Shown in pieces: positions 1-8,127 of a stretch of 63,350 bases of DNA. Below the pieces are notes generated by a model that had not been told where the DNA came from, did no database searches, and was given only the letters and a program-made list of their open reading frames with translations. Source of the DNA: Herbaspirillum sp. RV1423 (GTDB taxonomy: Bacteria; Pseudomonadota; Gammaproteobacteria; Burkholderiales; Burkholderiaceae_D); the NCBI RefSeq assembly GCF_000577615.1, contig NZ_CBXX010000028.1, positions 1-63,350 on the forward strand, read 5' to 3'. Each line of letters starts with the position of its first letter. The first letter of the stretch is position 1. The position numbers and the translations under genes are program-made.

Positions 1-892
1 GACAGTAACAGGAATGAAGGGTGCCTGCGTCTCGCCGGTGCGGAAAGCCGGCTGCGCGCCTGACGTCGTTCAGTCCTTCATTGCAAATTCCACATCACCG
101 TCGTCCTGACGCAAGTCAGGACCCAGCGCCGTGTGGCCGTTTTCACGACGCTGGGTCCCGGCGTTCGCCGGGACGACTGCAACAGGAATGAATGGCACCT
201 GTGTCTCGCCGGTGCGGAAAGCCGGCTGCGCGCCTGACGTCGTTCAGTCCTTCATTGCAAATTCCACATCGCCGTCGTTCTGACGCAAGTCAGGATCCAG
301 CGTCGCATCGTCGTTTTGACGACGCTGGGTCCCGGCGTTCGCCGGGACGACTGCAACAGGAATGAATGGCACCTGTGTCTCGCCGGTGCGGAAAGCCGGC
401 TGCGCGCCTGACGTCGTTCAGTCCTTCATTGCAAATTCCACATCACCGTCGTCCTGACGCAAGTCAGGACCCAGCGTCGCATCGTCGTTTTGACGACGCT
501 GGGTCCCGGCGTTCGCCGGGACGACTGCAACAGGAATGAATGGTGCCTGTGTCTCGCCGGTGCGGAAAGCCGGCTGCGCGCCGGATACCGTTGAGTCCTT
601 CATTGCACATTCCACATCACCGTCGTCCTGACGCAAGTCAGGACCCAGCGTCGCATCGTCGTTTTGACGACGCTGGGTCCCGGCGTTCGCCGGGACGACT
701 GCAACAGGAATGAATGGTGCCTGTGTCTCGCCGGTGCGGAAAGCCGGCTGCGCGCCGGATACCGTTGAGTCCTTCATTGCACATTCCACATCACCGTCGT
801 CCTGACGCAAGTCAGGACCCAGCGTCGTATGGTCGTTTTATCGTACGGTCGTTTTCACGACGCCGGGACGACTGCAACAGGAATGAACGGCG
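1..892. repeat. 174-bp tandem repeat array, about five copies
   Basis: The same unit recurs with a period of 174 bp. The anchor GACGACTGCAACAGGAATGA begins at 172, 346, 520 and 694, then at 867 (period 173), and a diverged copy starts at the window edge, so the array continues leftwards out of view. Each unit contains inverted arms: ACCCAGCGTCG pairs with CGACGCTGGGT, and there are short palindromes such as CGGCGTTCGCCG and CTGACGCAAGTCAG. Copies differ by a few substitutions. The last copy is shortened and abuts the stop codon of the reductase gene at 893. It resembles amplified REP/BIME-type intergenic palindromes. The open frames that cross it are by-products of the repetition. Confidence 0.9.
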
Positions 893-1855
893 TCAGAGAT
901 CGAGCACCAGCAATCCCGAGCGGGCGCGCGAGACGCAGGTGCAGATCTGGTCGTTGGCGGCCTTTTCCTTTTTCGACAGGCAGTTGTCCCGGTGATCCGG
1001 TTCGCCTTCCAGGAGCGGTACCACGCAGGTGCCGCAGATGCCTTCGCGGCACGAGGTGTCGATGCAGATGCCGGCCTGGCTCAGCACGTCGACGATGGAG
1101 ACGCCGGGCGGCACCTGCATGACCTTGCCGGAGCTGGCCAGCCGGATGTCGAAGGCAGCATCGCCATCGCCCCCCGGCGCGGAAGACGCCGTTTCCACCG
1201 CCTTGAAGTGTTCCAGGTGGATGGCTTCTTCCGGCCTGCTGCGCGCGGCGCAGGCTACCACCGCATCCATGAAGGGCGCGGGACCGCAGGTATAGACATG
1301 GGCCTGCGGATCGGCCGCGTCCAGGCAGGCTTGCAGATAATGCGCCATGTCGGCGCCGCGCACGCCGTAGTGGAAGCGCACCTTGCCGGCAAACGGCGGC
1401 GCATCCAGCAGATCGGCGAACGCGGCGTATTCGCGCGCGCGGGCGAAGTAATGCAACGTGAAATTCCCGCCTTGCGCAAGCAGCCGGTAGGCCATGCTGA
1501 GCAGGGGCGTCACGCCGATGCCGGCGCCGAACAGCACATGTTCCCGGGCGCCGGCGTCGAGCGCGAACAGATTGCGCGGTACGCCGACTTCCAGCACGCT
1601 GCCTATGCGCACCGCATCGTGCAACGCCGCCGAACCGCCGCGCGACGCGGTTTCTTTTTTCACCGCGATGGTATACGCATGCACATCGTCGAGCGGACCG
1701 CACAGCGAATACTGGCGCATGACGCCGGTCGGTCCGGTGACGTCGATATGCGCGCCCGGTTCGTATTGCGGCAGCGCCGCGCCGTCCGGGCTGACCAGGC
1801 GAAACGAGCGGATGTCGCCGGTTTCGTCGGTGATGTTGTCTACGATGAGTTTCAT
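893..1855 (-). CDS. iacF: PDR/VanB-family flavin/2Fe-2S oxidoreductase (IacF-like)
   Basis: This 320-aa protein has the phthalate-dioxygenase-reductase layout. A flavin-binding barrel carries RQYS (about residues 47-50), an NAD-binding part carries GAGIGVTP (110-117), and a C-terminal plant-type 2Fe-2S ferredoxin domain carries SCREGICGTC (268-277) with a final Cys in TCVSRA. It should pass electrons from NAD(P)H to the Rieske oxygenase encoded just upstream. It is the last gene of the leftward operon, about 20 bp after the beta-subunit gene, and its 3' end touches the repeat array. The iacF assignment rests on the gene set around it; the sequence alone only supports a reductase of this family. 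Confidence 0.85.
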   Translation of the reverse strand: MKLIVDNITDETGDIRSFRLVSPDGAALPQYEPGAHIDVTGPTGVMRQYSLCGPLDDVHAYTIAVKKETASRGGSAALHDAVRIGSVLEVGVPRNLFALDAGAREHVLFGAGIGVTPLLSMAYRLLAQGGNFTLHYFARAREYAAFADLLDAPPFAGKVRFHYGVRGADMAHYLQACLDAADPQAHVYTCGPAPFMDAVVACAARSRPEEAIHLEHFKAVETASSAPGGDGDAAFDIRLASSGKVMQVPPGVSIVDVLSQAGICIDTSCREGICGTCVVPLLEGEPDHRDNCLSKKEKAANDQICTCVSRARSGLLVLDL

Positions 1856-1877
1856 GATGCGCCCAGGCCTTGCCGAT

Positions 1878-2378
1878 TTACAAAAGAAACCCGAGTGCGT
1901 TCAGCGGATCGGCCGAGTTGATCAGGCGCACCACTTTCTGTTCCAGCTTGGCGCCGTCCGCGCCGAAGCGGATGCGATGCGTCATGTTGGCCACGAACAA
2001 GGTGTGGGACTGGCGCTTGTAGCCGACCAGGATCTGCGCCGAATTGACTTCGACCAGCTCGGCGCTCAGATGCACCGGCACGAAGCGCGACACCGTGCGC
2101 ACCGTGGCCGAAGCGTCGGCGGCGGACATGGCGAAACCCGACGTCAGGCGTTCGATGCGCAGCTTGCGCATGCGCGCATCGTCGTAGACGTAGTTCAGTT
2201 GCGCGGCGAAATCGGTGGCTTCCGAGTCGATCGGCACGACATAGTGGCCGTCGTCGCTCCACAGCGAGGACCAGGCCGCGTAGTCTTTCCTGTCGAGCAG
2301 TTCGGCCTCTTTCCAGATGAAGGCGATCGCCTTGGCCAGCGGTTCGGTAAAGCCTTGCAGGCTGTCGGTATAGTTCAT
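1878..2378 (-). CDS. iacD: Aromatic-ring-hydroxylating dioxygenase beta subunit (IacD-like)
   Basis: The 166-aa protein fits the size and fold pattern of Rieske dioxygenase small subunits (NTF2-like), with the family-typical stretches YVVP and the YDDARMRKLRIERL helix region. The start is ATG at 2376-2378, which overlaps the alpha-subunit stop codon as ATGA, so the two subunits are translationally coupled. A longer open frame upstream lies inside the alpha gene and is not used. The beta subunit has no catalytic metal and should stabilise the alpha3beta3 hexamer. Confidence 0.9.
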   Translation of the reverse strand: MNYTDSLQGFTEPLAKAIAFIWKEAELLDRKDYAAWSSLWSDDGHYVVPIDSEATDFAAQLNYVYDDARMRKLRIERLTSGFAMSAADASATVRTVSRFVPVHLSAELVEVNSAQILVGYKRQSHTLFVANMTHRIRFGADGAKLEQKVVRLINSADPLNALGFLL

Positions 2379-3664
2379 TCTTTCTCCATCATCTTTTTCC
2401 ACATGGCATACGCTTCGCGCATGCCGCTTTCGTCGGTCGAGTGCGACACCTTGTCGCCGTTGTCGTCGACCCATTCGCGGTTGAGGCCGCGGTTGACCAG
2501 GATCGGCGCGTCGCGTCCGGCGTAGGAACCGATCTGCACGCGCTCCCACGCTTCCGCGTCGTCCGGGCTGCCGAAGCCGAACGGCCCCTGGAAATGTTCA
2601 TGGATGCGCATCCGTTCGCGGTTGGCGATCTCGGGGCCGCCGTCCATGCCGAGCGCGATATGGCGGATCTGCGTTTCCGTCACCGACACCGGATGCAGCA
2701 CGCGGAAGAACGACATCGACATCGCCACGTTGGGGAACAGGTTCAGGTTGAAGCCGGCGCCATGCAGCGAGCGCACGATGCGGCGCACTTTTTCGGGCGG
2801 CATGTCCTTCGACAGTTCGTCGATGACGTGGCTGAAGCGCTCCTGCAATTGCTCGCTGCCGTCGTCGATGTCGAGATCGACGTGTTCCGGCACCATCACC
2901 ATGACGCTATGGCCGTTGCCCAGCGCGCGGGTGATCGACTGGTCGTCGGTCATGAAGGACAGCATTTCCGAGGTTTCGGCATCGACCGATTGCAGGAATG
3001 TCTTGTGCACCACCGGGAAGTGGTAGCCGTCGGTGGTGTTTTCGAGCTGGATTTTCCAGTTGCCCTTGAAGCTGAACTTGTGTTCGCCCTGGGTCTTGAT
3101 CGGATAGCCGGCGCCTTGTTTCATGAACAGGTCGATCCAGTGCCGGGCATGGCCGAGGAAGTCTTCCAGCGGTTCGATGTCCTGGTTGAAGCTGGCGAAG
3201 ATCATGCCGGCGTAGATGCCCACGCGCAGGCCTTGCAGCGGCAGGTCGGCTTTCTCGACGACGTCTTCGTAGCCTTCCGGATACGGCAGGCCGCGCAACT
3301 TGCCGTCCAGACCGTAGGACCAGCTATGGTAAGGGCAGGTGAAGCCGGTGGCGTTGCCCTTGTGCTTTTCGCACACGGTGGCGCCGCGATGGCGGCAGCG
3401 GTTTTCCAGCACATTGACTTTGCCGCTGCGGTCGCGCACCACGATCACCGGTTGGCGGCCGATTTGCGCGGTCTTGAAATCGCCGGGATTGCGCAATTCG
3501 CTTTCGTGGGCGACCCAGACCCAGGTTTTGTAAAAGATCTTTTCCATCTCGGCTTCAAAAATCTGCGGGTCGGTGTAGAGCGAGGGATCGACGACTGCGC
3601 CTTGCGCCAGATCGGCGTAGGAAGAGTCCGGTTTTCTCGGATGGAAGCGTAGCGGTGCATTCAT
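2375..3664 (-). CDS. iacC: Aromatic-ring-hydroxylating dioxygenase alpha subunit (IacC-like)
   Basis: The 429-aa protein has an N-terminal Rieske domain with Cys90 and His92 (CRHRG) and Cys110 and His113 (CPYHSW). The catalytic domain has the mononuclear-iron motif, with Asp212, His215 and His220 in TTDGYHFPVVH. The start at 3664 has a GGAG ribosome-binding site 6-8 bp upstream; the longer open frame to 4459 is only the antisense of the amidase. It should insert O2 into an aromatic or indolic ring, with the beta subunit and the reductase. In Iac systems IacC/D/F act after the first indole oxidation. Substrate identity here is inferred from context. Confidence 0.9.
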   Translation of the reverse strand: MNAPLRFHPRKPDSSYADLAQGAVVDPSLYTDPQIFEAEMEKIFYKTWVWVAHESELRNPGDFKTAQIGRQPVIVVRDRSGKVNVLENRCRHRGATVCEKHKGNATGFTCPYHSWSYGLDGKLRGLPYPEGYEDVVEKADLPLQGLRVGIYAGMIFASFNQDIEPLEDFLGHARHWIDLFMKQGAGYPIKTQGEHKFSFKGNWKIQLENTTDGYHFPVVHKTFLQSVDAETSEMLSFMTDDQSITRALGNGHSVMVMVPEHVDLDIDDGSEQLQERFSHVIDELSKDMPPEKVRRIVRSLHGAGFNLNLFPNVAMSMSFFRVLHPVSVTETQIRHIALGMDGGPEIANRERMRIHEHFQGPFGFGSPDDAEAWERVQIGSYAGRDAPILVNRGLNREWVDDNGDKVSHSTDESGMREAYAMWKKMMEKE

Positions 3665-3705
3665 TGCATTCTCCAAAGGGTGTTGCGTTGATTCGTAGCG
3701 GGTGT

Positions 3706-4863
3706 TCAGATGGCGGCCTGCTTGAGCGCCTGTTCCAGATGCAGGCCGAGAGCGCATATTTTTTCGTCCTCGCCCTTGCGACCGACCAACTGGACGCCGG
3801 CGCGCAGCGTGGCGCCTGCCAGCGGCACCGGGATGCTCAGCGCCGGATGGCCGCTCAGGTTGAACGGCCGCACCAGCGAACTCAGGGCCAGCACCGAGCC
3901 GCCGTTGCGCACCGATTCCAGCGTCGGGGGCAATTGCGGCAGGCTCGGCAGCAGCAGTGCGTCGGCATCCCGCAGCGCGGCGTCGACGTTGGCGGTGAAC
4001 ATGGCGCGCACCTTTTCCGCATCGGCGACGGCGGCGTCGGTGGTGGCGCCGGCCAGCGTCAGGCGTTTTTCTATATCGGCGCCCAGCTTGCCGCGGCCGG
4101 TCAGGTGGCCGAAGGCGGCGAAGGTCTCCGCGTTGATCAGCACCATGCCGGCGTCGAAGGCTTCCTGCATGCCGTCCAGCGTGACGGATTCGCCTTGCCA
4201 GCCGGCGGCGTCGAAGGCCTTGCGCATCGCCGCGACGATGGCGGCGTCGCTGTTCGTCGCGACCAGTCTGATGCGAGCGCCGGGTTGCGCGGCGCTCGCG
4301 CCTGCCCGGTCGAAGCCAGGCGCGATGGCGGCCATGGCGTCGATGATCAGATCCATGCTGCGCGCGAACGGCCCGACGCAATCCAGCGTACTGCGTTGCG
4401 GATAGGCGCCGACGCGGCTGACGCGGCCGAAGGTCGGTTTGAAGCCGATCACGCCGCAACAGGCCGCCGGCAAGCGGATCGATCCGCCGGTATCGCTGCC
4501 GATGGCGACATCGACCAGGCCGGCGCCGACCGCGACGGCGCAGCCGCTCGACGAGCCGCCGGGAATGCGCGCAGGGTCCTGCGGATTGACCGGCGTGCCG
4601 GTCCAGTCGTTGATGCCGGTCATGCCGTAAGCCAGTTCATGCATGTTGGCCTTGGCGGTGAGCTGCCAGCCGGCATTGAGCAGGCGGCGCACGACGTCGG
4701 CGTGCGCCGCGGCAGGCGCGGCGTCGGCCAGCGCCGCACTGCCGCCGCGCGTGGGCATGCCTTGAATGTCGATGCAATCCTTGATGGCCACGGTATGGCC
4801 GCTGCCGCCGAGGTTGAAGCGGGCGAGCAGCGCGTTGTGGCTGCCAGGTACGGTGGTGGACAT
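3706..4863 (-). CDS. iacH: Amidase signature family hydrolase (IacH-like)
   Basis: This 385-aa protein has the Ser-cisSer-Lys triad of the amidase signature family at the expected spacing: Lys28 (VAIKD), Ser104 in PGGSSSG and nucleophile Ser128 in SDTGGSIR. The start at 4863 is two bases from the stop of the upstream NTF2-like gene, indicating tight coupling. Within the iac gene set an amidase of this kind (IacH) is expected to hydrolyse an amide or lactam intermediate. Other amidase-signature enzymes (aryl acetamidase, GatA-like) cannot be separated by sequence alone, but the absence of GatB/GatC nearby argues against GatA. Confidence 0.85.
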   Translation of the reverse strand: MSTTVPGSHNALLARFNLGGSGHTVAIKDCIDIQGMPTRGGSAALADAAPAAAHADVVRRLLNAGWQLTAKANMHELAYGMTGINDWTGTPVNPQDPARIPGGSSSGCAVAVGAGLVDVAIGSDTGGSIRLPAACCGVIGFKPTFGRVSRVGAYPQRSTLDCVGPFARSMDLIIDAMAAIAPGFDRAGASAAQPGARIRLVATNSDAAIVAAMRKAFDAAGWQGESVTLDGMQEAFDAGMVLINAETFAAFGHLTGRGKLGADIEKRLTLAGATTDAAVADAEKVRAMFTANVDAALRDADALLLPSLPQLPPTLESVRNGGSVLALSSLVRPFNLSGHPALSIPVPLAGATLRAGVQLVGRKGEDEKICALGLHLEQALKQAAI

Positions 4864-4865
4864 GC

Positions 4866-5423
4866 TTATGCGTCTCCCTTGTGGTTGGTGTCGCCTGCGT
4901 TGAATGCGCCGGCCAGGTTCGCCGTCGCCGGATTCCACGGCATGCTGAACAGTCGTTGCGTGCGGAAATGGGACATCTGCCACGACGGGCCCTGCTTGCG
5001 GAAATCGATGGTCAGGCGCGCGCCGATCAGTTCCGAGCGGTCGTCCTCATAGGTGGATGCCTGCAGCATGACCCATTGGCCATGTGCGGCGTCGCCGTTC
5101 ACGGTCACCGCATCGGCAGTCAGGAAATGCGCATTCATCTTGAAATGGGTCGAGCGCGGAGCGAGATAGTTGCCGAGGAAGGCGACGATCGCCGCGCGGC
5201 CGTCCTGCCGGCCGAAGGTCTCGGTGTAGAGCGCACCGATGCCTTCCCAGACGGCGTCGGCGGCAAACAGATCGCCGAGTTGCGGAAAGTCGCGGTCGCG
5301 GCAAGGCTGGTCGCACAGTTTCATGTAGCGCGCCAGGACATTGCGCACCGCGCGTTCGTCCTCGACCGCAGTCAGGCGCGCATCCAGCGCAGCCAGCTTC
5401 TGCTGCAATTGTTCAGGTGTCAT
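4866..5423 (-). CDS. iacI: SnoaL/NTF2-like protein (IacI-like)
   Basis: This 185-aa protein has the pattern of SnoaL_4/NTF2-like proteins: an N-terminal helix (DERAVRNVLARYMKLCD), an FAADAVWEG segment and a C-terminal sheet ending near RTQRLFSMPW. It is the first gene of the leftward operon, starting at 5423, and is followed two bases later by the amidase. IacI of known IAA-degradation clusters is a small protein of this type with poorly defined role. Function as an enzyme or an accessory protein is open. Confidence 0.8.
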   Translation of the reverse strand: MTPEQLQQKLAALDARLTAVEDERAVRNVLARYMKLCDQPCRDRDFPQLGDLFAADAVWEGIGALYTETFGRQDGRAAIVAFLGNYLAPRSTHFKMNAHFLTADAVTVNGDAAHGQWVMLQASTYEDDRSELIGARLTIDFRKQGPSWQMSHFRTQRLFSMPWNPATANLAGAFNAGDTNHKGDA

Positions 5424-5518
5424 GGCTGCATCCAGATAAATAAATGAAACGTTGCTTGATCAGGCTGGCCGGCGGGCTGGCGCTGGATGCACACGGGTTT
5501 GGGTGATCGTCGGAATGA

Positions 5519-5547
5519 ATTTTAGAATCGACATGAAAATAGATCAA
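5519..5547 (-). promoter_or_regulatory. Candidate sigma-70 promoter of the leftward iac operon
   Basis: Reading leftwards, TTGATC (5547-5542) is followed after exactly 17 bp by TAAAAT (5524-5519), about 95 bp upstream of the iacI start. The -35 overlaps the ATCAAATTGAT palindrome at 5543-5553. This geometry suits regulation by the divergent LysR protein. The call is from consensus matching only. Confidence 0.55.
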
Positions 5548-5566
5548 ATTGATGTAAAATATTTTA
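5543..5566. promoter_or_regulatory. Two adjacent palindromes, candidate LysR operator
   Basis: ATCAAATTGAT (5543-5553) is a perfect 11-bp palindrome and TAAAATATTTTA (5555-5566) a perfect 12-bp palindrome, one base apart. They lie in the 241-bp spacer between the LysR gene and iacI, and the first overlaps the -35 of the leftward promoter. LysR-type regulators typically bind interrupted palindromes between divergent genes, so this is the likely binding site. AT-rich palindromes can also occur by chance. Confidence 0.5.
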
Positions 5567-5664
5567 AACATAAGCCTCACTAATTTTGGTGTTGCCTGTC
5601 TGATTTGGGCTGTTTTTGGGGCGCTTTTGGGGTGTTTTTTGGACTGTTTCGGACCGGAGGGGTA

Positions 5665-6594
5665 ATGGCGACGTTCAACAACATGGATCTCAACCTGCTG
5701 CGGGTTTTCCAGGCGATCGCCGACGAGCGCAGCCTGACGCAGGCCGGCAATCGCCTGCATCTGTCGCAGCCGGCGGTCAGCTATGCGCTGGGCCGCCTGC
5801 GCCTGATCTTCGAGGACCCGCTGTTCATTCGCACCAAGGAAGGCATGCAGCCGACGCCGACCGCTGTCGAGTTGTCCAAGCCCATCGGTCGTGCGCTGCA
5901 AGCAGTGCAGGATGCGCTGCGCTATGCCGAACGGTTCGACGCCGCCGCCAGCACGCGGGTGTTTCGCGCATCGATGACCGACGTCGCGGAAATGGTCTTC
6001 CTGCCGCCGGTCTGCCAGAAGCTGCATGAGCTGGCGCCTTCCACGCGGCTGCATGTGGAACAGGTGGCGTCGGCGCATATCGAAGAAGCGCTGCGCACCG
6101 GCAGGCTCGATTTCGCCATTGGCAGTCTGCCGGCGCTCAAGCCGCTGACCCGATACGAGCTGCTGTTTCGCGAATCCTATGTGTGCATGACGCGCCAGCG
6201 CGACGGCTTGCCGCAGACCGGGAAGCTCACGCTCGAGGAGTTTCTGGGCATGTCGCATGTATTGGTGCAATCGGCTGAAAGCAGCCATCAGCAAGTCGAA
6301 GATTCTTTCCGCGCCCTGGGTATTCATAGAAAAATCGCTCTCGATATTCCGCACTTCTCGGTGCTGCCGCGCATCCTCGCCCGCTCCGATCTCGCGGCCA
6401 CATTGCCGCTGCGCATTGCCAGGCTGTTCCAGAGCGAAGGCCACGGCGAATTCATGGTGTACCAGTTGCCGGTGGACATTCCCGCGGTGGACGTCACGCT
6501 GCACTGGCATGAAGACTTCGACAGCGATGCCGGCAGCAGTTGGCTGAGGCAATTGATCGTCGATCTGTTGCAGGAGTACGGACGCTCTTCCTGA
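5665..6594 (+). CDS. LysR-family transcriptional regulator
   Basis: This 309-aa protein has an N-terminal winged helix (NLLRVFQAIADERSLTQAGNRLHLSQPAVSYALGRL spans roughly residues 9-45) and a periplasmic-binding-like effector domain. The ATG at 5665 is chosen because GGAGGGG sits just upstream; the earlier ATGs at 5605 and 5616 would add a Trp/Phe-rich tail unlike the family. It is transcribed divergently from the iacI-H-C-D-F operon and probably activates that operon with the pathway substrate or an intermediate as inducer. In Pseudomonas putida the iac regulator is MarR-type, so this cluster uses a different regulator. Confidence 0.88.
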   Translation: MATFNNMDLNLLRVFQAIADERSLTQAGNRLHLSQPAVSYALGRLRLIFEDPLFIRTKEGMQPTPTAVELSKPIGRALQAVQDALRYAERFDAAASTRVFRASMTDVAEMVFLPPVCQKLHELAPSTRLHVEQVASAHIEEALRTGRLDFAIGSLPALKPLTRYELLFRESYVCMTRQRDGLPQTGKLTLEEFLGMSHVLVQSAESSHQQVEDSFRALGIHRKIALDIPHFSVLPRILARSDLAATLPLRIARLFQSEGHGEFMVYQLPVDIPAVDVTLHWHEDFDSDAGSSWLRQLIVDLLQEYGRSS

Positions 6595-6669
6595 GCGTCA
6601 ACAGGTCCTGGGCAGCGTCGCCCGGCTTGCGCCGGACGACGCTTGCGGTACTACAGCATCAGCATGGCG

Positions 6670-7725
6670 TCAGAAACGATGGCGCATGCCGACGCGCAAG
6701 GCGGTCTGGTTGCCGGTGGCCGACTGGATGCCGCCGCCGAAAACCGGATACGCGTTGTAACCCTTGTCGCGGTCATACACCGCGCCGACGTAGAGATCGG
6801 TACGCTTCGAGATCTTGTAGTCGGCCATGGCGATCAGCGCCTGCGCATTGCCAACGCCCTGGTTGCGGCTCTGGAACTGATATGCCGCGCTCAGATCCCA
6901 CAACGCCGTCAGCGCATACACGGTGCCTAGTTCATAAGTGCTGGCCTTGGCGCTGGTCTGGGTGTTCTTGACCTGCGTGATGACGCCGAACGGTTTCCAG
7001 GCGCCCAACTGATAAGTGGCGCCGATGCCATACATGCGGGTGGAGTCGGTGCCGGCGGCGTTCTTGATGTCGGTGTAGGCCAGGCCGGTGCTGAACGGGC
7101 CATTGTCGTAACCGGTGTAGGCGCTGATGGTGCGGCCGGCGGTGTTGTTGCCTGCCACTTCGCCGAAGCCGTACATGGCGCCGATGGTGAAGCCGCCCAT
7201 GTTGGCGCTGCTGTACTTCAGGGAGTTGTTGGTGCGGTCGCCGGCATAGATGTGGTTGTTCAGCGCGCCGCCGTGCGCCGCGTCGGCATGCAGGCCCCAG
7301 CCCATCGAACCTGCCGGAGACAGTGCGCCCATCGCGTACTGGCCACCGAGATTGGCCATGAAATCATACTGGCGGCCGAGGCTGACGCTGCCCAGCTTTT
7401 TGTCGCTCAGGCCGACAAAGGATTGGCGGCCGTAGATCGCGCCGCCCTGGCCGAGACTGCCGTCGTCGGCATTGAAGCCGGTCTCCAGGGTGAAGAAGGC
7501 CGACAGACCGCCGCCCAGATCTTCGGTGCCCTTGAAGCCCAGGCGGCTGCCCTGGGCGATGCCGCTGTCCATGCGCAGCAGCGATGCCTTGCCGCCGCCG
7601 GTCTTGGGCGCGCTGGAATAATACGTCAGGCCGAGATCGATCAGGCCGTAGACGGTGACCGTATCGGCATGTGCCATACCCGCGCCGGCCGCGAGCATCG
7701 CGGCGGCTAGCAGTTTCTTTTTCAT
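6670..7725 (-). CDS. Gram-negative general porin (trimeric, porin_4 type)
   Basis: This 351-aa protein begins with a clear signal peptide (MKKKLLAAAMLAAGAGMAHA) and continues DTVTVYGLIDLGL, the classic start of Burkholderiales porins. It ends with the alternating pattern RVGMRHRF whose terminal Phe is the outer-membrane targeting signal. The ATG at 7725 has AGGGAG about 10 bp upstream; the extension to 7797 precedes the signal peptide and is rejected. It lies between the LysR gene (convergent) and the PAS kinase. It may let the aromatic substrate through the outer membrane, an inference from position. Confidence 0.92.
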   Translation of the reverse strand: MKKKLLAAAMLAAGAGMAHADTVTVYGLIDLGLTYYSSAPKTGGGKASLLRMDSGIAQGSRLGFKGTEDLGGGLSAFFTLETGFNADDGSLGQGGAIYGRQSFVGLSDKKLGSVSLGRQYDFMANLGGQYAMGALSPAGSMGWGLHADAAHGGALNNHIYAGDRTNNSLKYSSANMGGFTIGAMYGFGEVAGNNTAGRTISAYTGYDNGPFSTGLAYTDIKNAAGTDSTRMYGIGATYQLGAWKPFGVITQVKNTQTSAKASTYELGTVYALTALWDLSAAYQFQSRNQGVGNAQALIAMADYKISKRTDLYVGAVYDRDKGYNAYPVFGGGIQSATGNQTALRVGMRHRF

Positions 7726-8127
7726 CTGAATTAACTCCCTGTAGTGTGTTGTGGATGAGGCGTACACCCGCGCTGTGCACATGGCGTGTGGACACAACGC
7801 GCCGCCTGTCCTTGAATCGCGACGACGTGATGCACGTTATGCAGGGCAGATGTTAAGGAGTGCGCTTGCGATTGATCAAATGAATGCGATCGATCAAAAA
7901 CATAAGCAAGGCTGATTTTAAGATCGGAGGAAAGTGCATTAGATTGAAAAGCTTTTCTTTGCACCCGGCTTGTCGAAATCGGTGCAGGCTTCCATCAAGA
8001 AAACCTTCCAAAAAGTCTTGCGGCACCATGCAAGTGCGTGACGGCGCGACATGTCACCAATACTGCGCGCCGCACATTTTTTCGCGTCTGTCGTTTTTTA
8101 TCAACGCAGTGAACGGGATAAAAGCCT
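7726..8127. other. 402-bp intergenic region upstream of the porin
   Basis: No convincing gene is seen. The part near 7870-7900 is AT-rich, with two TTGATC/GATCAA motifs (7872-7879 and 7890-7896). The half near the kinase end carries no clear terminator. Confidence 0.5.
7850..7879 (-). promoter_or_regulatory. Candidate porin promoter
   Basis: On the minus strand TTGATC (7879-7874) is followed after 18 bp by TAACAT (7855-7850), giving a transcript leader of about 120 nt before the porin ATG. Consensus match only. Confidence 0.35.

Noticed and set aside
418..810. 130-aa repetitive open frame on the minus strand in the repeat array
   Set aside because: It merely translates the 174-bp repeat; it has no start context and its protein repeats follow the DNA period.
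1..892. CRISPR array
   Set aside because: Units are 174 bp, with no short repeat/variable spacer alternation and no cas genes nearby.
992..1921. Long plus-strand frame opposite the reductase gene
   Set aside because: It is antisense to a clear reductase; the protein has no recognisable motif and reflects GC-rich codon bias.
3655..5052. 465-aa plus-strand frame
   Set aside because: Antisense of the amidase and NTF2-like genes, which have intact motifs.
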